From positions 1 to 12,911 of the forward strand of contig MU401026.1 of NCBI GenBank assembly GCA_022578965.1: a DNA stretch of 12,911 nt, given 5' to 3'. Under the pieces are notes generated by a model that worked only from the letters and a program-made list of their open reading frames with translations, did no database searches and was not told the origin of the DNA. A program made the translations under genes and the position numbers. Below, piece by piece: positions 9,184-12,911 of this stretch (position 1 is its first letter; every line of letters begins with the position of its first letter). Origin of the DNA: Xylaria sp. FL1777. Taxonomy: Eukaryota > Ascomycota > Sordariomycetes > Xylariales > Xylariaceae.

Positions 9184-9654
9184 TTAAAAAAAGCCTAAAA
9201 AGCTTTTAAAGAACTAAAACTAAAAGTTACTTTTAATTTTGTGGTTAAACTACTTAATCTATAAAAAAAGAAAAAGCTAAAAATAAATGCTTTAAATAGT
9301 ATAATTACAAAAGTTTTAAAACAACTAAAAAACAACAAAAAATAGTACTTAGTAGCTTATTATTTTAAAGCATTACAAAACGTAATATTATAATATTTTA
9401 TATATAATAAAGAACTGCTTGCAATTATTATAGCACTTAAAAAATAAAAACTGTTTTTTATAGGAACTATAAAGCTAATTAAAATTTATTTAAATTATTA
9501 AAACTTAACGAAATTTATAACTATACAAAAGATTATTAAACAACATAAAAATTAAATAGTTTTTTTTTTCAAATTTAACTTTAAAATATGCTACATTAAA
9601 AGAAAAGAAAACATTTAAGCAAACATATTTAGCTAACAAAGTTAAAAAAGATTT
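9184..9654 (+). pseudogene. Pol: RNase H domain
   Basis: Degrades the RNA strand of the hybrid. AFKELKLKVTF at about 9202-9234 is the conserved linker block just before Gypsy RNase H. The first catalytic Asp position (DAS block) is at 9286 and reads AAT (Asn). The conserved Glu in YNKELLAI is intact at 9412-9414. The SDHxNL block at 9490-9504 reads LNY-stop-N, with its Asp at 9493 changed to Asn. KENI followed by a stop and AN (about 9607-9627) is the equivalent of the GKxNxxADxLSR end block. One of the acidic residues survives; two are lost. Confidence 0.9.
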
Positions 9655-10960
9655 AAAGTTTTAAAAAAAAATATTTAAGTATTGCATTTTTAAAAAAATA
9701 AAAGCCTAAAAATTAAAGTTATACTTAAGGACTTTATAAATATATAGCTATAATAAGCTTATAACTTAAAGGAGTTAGTATAGTTATAAAAGCATAAAGA
9801 ATTGAAAAATAATAAGCTAATATATAAACGCAAGGTTTATTTACTAGAATTTTTATAAAACAAATTTATTAAGAAATTTTATAAATATTTATTATATAAA
9901 TATTAAAAAGCAATAAAAATAGTTAAACGATTATAAAAAAAGTATAATTTTTTAAAACTATAAAACATAATTAAATTTATTATAAAAAAGTATAATATTT
10001 GTAACAAAGCTAAAGTAGCTTAATATAAGCTTTATAAACTATTATAACTTATATAAATACTTAAATAAGCATAGTACACTATTGCTTAAGATTTTATTAT
10101 AGCATTACTTTTATTAATTAATTTAGTTATAAAAGTATAATACGATAAAATATAGGTTATTATTAATAAACTTATTAAGTATGCTTATTTTTTGCTGTTT
10201 AAAGAAAATGCAATAGCTAAATAACTTATATATGCCTTTATATGCTAATATTTAAATAAGCATAAGCTACTAAAGAAAATTATTTTAAACTAAAATAAAT
10301 TGTTTACTTTTAAGTTTAAAACTAGCTTTTTTAAACTTATTAGTGTTAAACTAAAGTTTTTAATTGCTTATTACTTATAAACAAATAAATAAATAAAAAA
10401 ACTAAACTAAATATTAAAACAATATTTATAAAGTTATATTAACTATTAATAAAACAATTAAGTAAAACTATTACTAATAGTACAGATTTTATATAATATA
10501 TTAATAAACAAAAATATAAATATATTTTTGCATAAAGCTGTTTATAAATAGCAAACAACTATTAAAAAACAAAAAAAAACATTAATAAAAGCACTTGCTA
10601 TTTTAACTATAATACTTTAAGCAAAAACTATTGCAATAAAAATTAAAACGCTACAAGCTAAACTATAACTATGCTTTTAATTTTTATAACAATAAATATT
10701 AGTATACTATAATAAAAAACAAACTAAAAAACTAACCTTTAAAAAAAGAAACAAGGTTTATTTGCTATAACAAAAACAAAATGTAAATACTAATATCTTT
10801 TAAATTAAAACAAAACAACTAAGCAATAAATTAAAATTTAAGAAGTTTAGCCTTTTTAAAATTAAAGAAATCATTTTATTTACTAATTATAAACTATTAT
10901 TATTAAAAAATATATAAATCTACCTTATTTTTTACATTTTTTTACTAAAACTAGCACTTA
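9655..10960 (+). pseudogene. Pol: integrase (HHCC, DDE core, GPY/F region)
   Basis: Inserts the cDNA into the chromosome. The zinc-binding HHCC domain keeps the exact spacing HX6H-X29-CX2C. Codons at 9880, 9901 and 9991 now read TAT (Tyr, one C-to-T or G-to-A step from His or Cys), and only the last Cys at 10000-10002 remains. In the DDE core the first Asp (10090-10092, before FIIAL) is intact. The second (10288-10290, in IIL-N-x-N-KLF) is Asn. The Glu (10396-10398, in the block matching TDGQTER) is Lys. YAYFLLFKENA (about 10177-10209) is a well-kept internal landmark. The GPF word of the C-terminal module is at 10849-10857, reading Ser-Leu-Phe. Confidence 0.93.
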
Positions 10961-11004
10961 TTAGAACATTTATTAAAACATAACTAAAAATAAAAATAAA
11001 TTAA

Positions 11005-11166
11005 AACGTTTATAAAGTTAAAAGTATACTAAATTTCTATTAAAACAACAATAACTTAAAGTATTTTATTAAATAAAAAAAATACTTATATGCTAATAAT
11101 ACTTAAGAACTTAAGAAATACTTAAAAACTGCTAAAGTAGTTATAAGTTAGTTTTACTACTAATAC
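11005..11166 (+). pseudogene. Pol: C-terminal chromodomain
   Basis: Chromodomains at the end of chromovirus integrases bind modified histone H3 tails and steer insertion into heterochromatin. In the pol frame the reading VYKVKSILNFY (11008-11040) matches the first strand block (YEVEKIL). LKYFIK-stop-KKYLYANNT-stop-EL (11056-11112) matches the LVKWKGY...NTWEP block, with two Trp codons now TAA. The remainder, KKYLKTAKVVIS (about 11113-11148), fits the closing helix. Aromatic-cage Tyr at 11011 survives, while both Trp positions are stops. Confidence 0.82.
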
Positions 11167-11240
11167 TTTAATTGCTTAAAACTAAAAAAAAAAAATTAAC
11201 TTTAAGGAAAACGCTTAAAGAATTTTAATTAAACTTAAAC

Positions 11241-11260
11241 AAAGCAGCTTGTGCTGCTTT
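11241..11260 (+). other. Small perfect hairpin after pol
   Basis: AAAGCAGC and GCTGCTTT form an 8 bp perfect stem around the loop TTGT. It lies just past the estimated end of pol and is followed by a T-rich run (about 11269-11275). It has kept its GC pairs in an otherwise eroded region. Its role, if any (a 3' end or RNA signal), is unknown. Confidence 0.45.
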
Positions 11261-11392
11261 AGCTTGCTTTTTTTATTATTTTTGCTTTTTTGCTAGCGCT
11301 TTTTATTTCTTTTTAATATACTTTAATATTATAACATACAGGAAAAAAAAAAAAAAAGAATACTTACAGAAAATTATTAAAACAATAATTTT

Positions 11393-11408
11393 AGAAAAAG
11401 GGAAATAA
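11393..11408 (+). promoter_or_regulatory. Polypurine tract (plus-strand primer)
   Basis: AGAAAAAGGGAAATAA ends exactly at the start of the 3' LTR, the position where a polypurine tract primes plus-strand DNA synthesis. The single T at 11406 may be decay or part of the original. A second, longer purine run at about 11340-11360 (AGG followed by about fifteen A) lies 30 bp upstream and could be an accessory tract. Confidence 0.7.
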
Positions 11409-11904
11409 TATTACAAAATTAGCACAAAGGTAGCCTTTAAAGCGGCTTAATGCCTTTATACATACTTTGTACTTTTTTCTTTTGCTAACTAAAGCTAAAG
11501 TTACATAACAACTTACTTAGCTTATTAAGCTTATAATAATTTAAAGCTTATTAAGCTTACAATAATCTAAAGCTTATTAAGCTTATAGTAATTTAATGCT
11601 TATTAAACTTATAGTAATCTAAAAGAGGTTACTACTTTTTTTACTTTTTTTTTGTTTATATAATTATGCATTTTTTATATTTAGTTATTTACTTAGTTTT
11701 AGTTTTTTAGCTATTAATTTTTTTATAACTGCTAAGCATTAATATATTTATTACTTTTAATTCTTTAAAACCTTTATTAATGTATAGTGGTAAAAGTACT
11801 CTAAAAACCTCCCTAACGGACTACCGTTAAGGATTTTATTATTACCTGCAAATTAAGACCCTAAGGGCAAACTTGTTATATTAATATATAATAGGTCCGT
11901 TATA
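11409..11904 (+). repeat. 3' LTR (496 bp)
   Basis: Gapless match to 4632-5127 at a constant offset of 6,777 bp. The start reads TATTACA, so the terminal TG has become TA. The last 100-150 bp (from about 11780) are noticeably less mutated than in the 5' LTR, with words such as ACCTCCCTAACGG and CCCTAAGGGC surviving. Comparing the two copies position by position gives a less mutated ancestor than either one. Confidence 0.93.
11520..11623 (+). repeat. Four 26 bp tandem repeats in the 3' LTR
   Basis: The same four-unit array at the same offset as in the 5' LTR. It is more A+T-shifted: most CTTAC words have become CTTAT and CTTATTAAGC predominates. Copy number is identical in the two LTRs, so the array has not expanded or contracted since insertion. 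Confidence 0.85.
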
Positions 11905-11909
11905 TATTA
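11905..11909 (+). repeat. 5 bp target-site duplication, right (TATTA)
   Basis: Identical to 4627-4631 and immediately after the last LTR base. Confidence 0.65.
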
Positions 11910-12911
11910 TTATTAAAGCATTTAGCATTAAGTAACTATTTATAAATAAAATTTAGCTTAACTTAGTTTTAAATAAAAAAGTTAACATTTTTGCTATTAT
12001 TGCTAAAAAAGCTACTGCTTTTATTATAGCTACTTATTTATTTTTGTTTAGCTTTTAATAAAACATTTAAATTAATATAATAAATATAAAATCATTATTA
12101 TACTAAAAAAAACTAGTTATTTAATGCTGCTTTTATTAACTTATTATAATTAATAATAATAACTTTAAGCTTTTATATAAATGTTTTAATTAAAATTTAA
12201 TAAATATTTTTAATAAAAAACTAAAAACTTTTTTGCTTTTTATTATTAATTAAGCTAAACATTATATTAAAAATTATGCTTAAGTATATTTAACTAATTG
12301 CTTAAAATAAAAAAAACTTAAAGCAGTTTATATTATATATATTATTAAAATTAATAACTTTAAAAAATTGCTTTTATATTTTTATATAATATAAAAATAT
12401 TTATATAAAGCTAATTAAATAATTAAGTTTTTTGTTATTTTATTTTATAACATATAAAATTTTTTGCTTATTAAAAAGCTTAATAAAAACTATAGTTAAA
12501 TTATAGCTATTTAGCTTTATTTAATTAATATAGTTTTAAGTATTATATATGTTTTTTTAAGTAAAAACAAACTTATTATATTGCTTTTTAATTATACTTT
12601 AAATATTTTACGCTTAGATTTTTATATAATAATTTGCTACTTTAATTGTTTTTTTTATTAGCTTAGTAAACTTTTAATGCAAAAAATATATAAATAAATT
12701 AAAACTTAAGTTATAATTATATTTATAATGCTTTATATTATTAAAAAAACATAATAATTATATGCTTTTTTTTTAAGCTTTTATAATTATAAACTATTTA
12801 TAACTTAATTTTTATAATTTTTATTTATAAATTTTATTACTTTAAGGTTTTTTAAGCTTGCTATATTTATTATATTAAATAAAAAAGCATATTTTTTGTT
12901 TTTTATATAAA
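11910..12911. other. AT-rich flank, no recognisable gene
   Basis: About 1 kb of the same A+T-rich, GpC-speckled composition as the rest, so probably also RIP-altered repeat. I see no similarity to X or to the retrotransposon and no readable protein. One feature stands out: an 11 bp perfect inverted repeat with a 3-base loop at 12376-12400 (ATATTTTTATA and its complement). It is an AT-only structure of doubtful meaning. Confidence 0.5.

Larger units (their letters stand above)
7690..11229 (+). pseudogene. pol: pol pseudogene (protease-RT-RNase H-integrase-chromodomain)
   Basis: The polyprotein supplied all enzymes for copying and integrating the element. Every domain listed below is read in a single frame (codons starting at n mod 3 = 1) from about 7690 to about 11229. 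No shift was needed, so decay has been almost purely by substitution. Stops are spread evenly and are almost all TAA or TAG, fitting RIP of CAA, CAG and TGG codons; TGA is nearly absent. Domain order PR-RT-RH-IN-chromodomain marks a Ty3/Gypsy chromovirus. Pol lies in the -1 frame relative to gag. The first and last codons are estimates. Confidence 0.93.
4632..11904 (+). mobile_element. RIP-inactivated Ty3/Gypsy chromovirus LTR retrotransposon
   Basis: A full-length element of 7,273 bp in the order LTR, gag, protease, reverse transcriptase, RNase H, integrase, chromodomain, polypurine tract, LTR. Integrase downstream of RNase H is the diagnostic Ty3/Gypsy (Metaviridae) order. A C-terminal chromodomain places it in the chromovirus branch, common in filamentous fungi. 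Both LTRs are 496 bp and the element is bounded by the 5 bp repeat TATTA. No open reading frame survives. Coding parts are recognised by reading through stops in constant frames. Damage is mostly G-to-A and C-to-T on both strands, as RIP leaves it. Substitutions rather than indels dominate: the pol frame is unbroken from the protease (7873) to the chromodomain (about 11160). Intact relatives elsewhere in the genome would be needed to name the family. Confidence 0.93.

Noticed and set aside
1..12911. Mitochondrial, plastid or Plasmodium-like AT-rich genome
   Set aside because: There are no tRNA, rRNA or organellar genes, and the clear nuclear Ty3/Gypsy element has transition-only LTR divergence. 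RIP in a filamentous ascomycete explains the composition better.

Overview
The window is an extremely A+T-rich, gene-empty block of the kind made by repeat-induced point mutation (RIP) in filamentous ascomycetes (Pezizomycotina). No intact gene is visible. Everything I can identify is transposon-derived, and almost every difference between repeat copies is a transition (C/T or G/A). The remaining G and C sit mostly in GpC steps (agc, tgc, gca, gct). TCA/TGA and CCA/TGG are close to absent, as expected after long deamination of CpA/TpG. The host assignment (RIP-active filamentous fungus) is inference; the mutational pattern is read directly.

Region 1 (about 72-4470) is a repeat inserted into another copy of itself. 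A roughly 2.2 kb element, here called X (1770-3961, plus strand), lies inside a second copy, X' (72-1769 plus 3962-4470, minus strand). An 18 bp target duplication flanks the insertion, at 1752-1769 and 3962-3979. The corresponding uninterrupted (empty) site can be read inside X itself at 2264-2281. The result is two very long inverted repeats: 72-1769 against 2264-3961, and 1773-2280 against 3962-4470. I cannot assign X to a transposon family.

Region 2 (4632-11904) is a complete but RIP-killed Ty3/Gypsy LTR retrotransposon of the chromodomain-bearing (chromovirus) type. It has two 496 bp LTRs with no indel between them, a 5 bp target duplication (TATTA), and a polypurine tract. Its gag pseudogene has a recognisable capsid domain and a decayed zinc knuckle. 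Its pol pseudogene holds protease, reverse transcriptase, RNase H, integrase and chromodomain in one unbroken reading frame (first base of codon at n mod 3 = 1). Gag is read in the frame n mod 3 = 2, so pol lies in the -1 frame relative to gag. Damage is by substitution: catalytic Asp codons have become Asn, zinc-binding His and Cys codons have become Tyr, and many Gln/Trp/Arg codons have become stops.

Region 3 (11910-12911) and the short stretch 4471-4626 are A+T-rich flanks with no recognisable gene. Together the regions record layered insertion (X into X', and the retrotransposon into flanking A+T DNA) followed by RIP. There is no operon or working pathway here.
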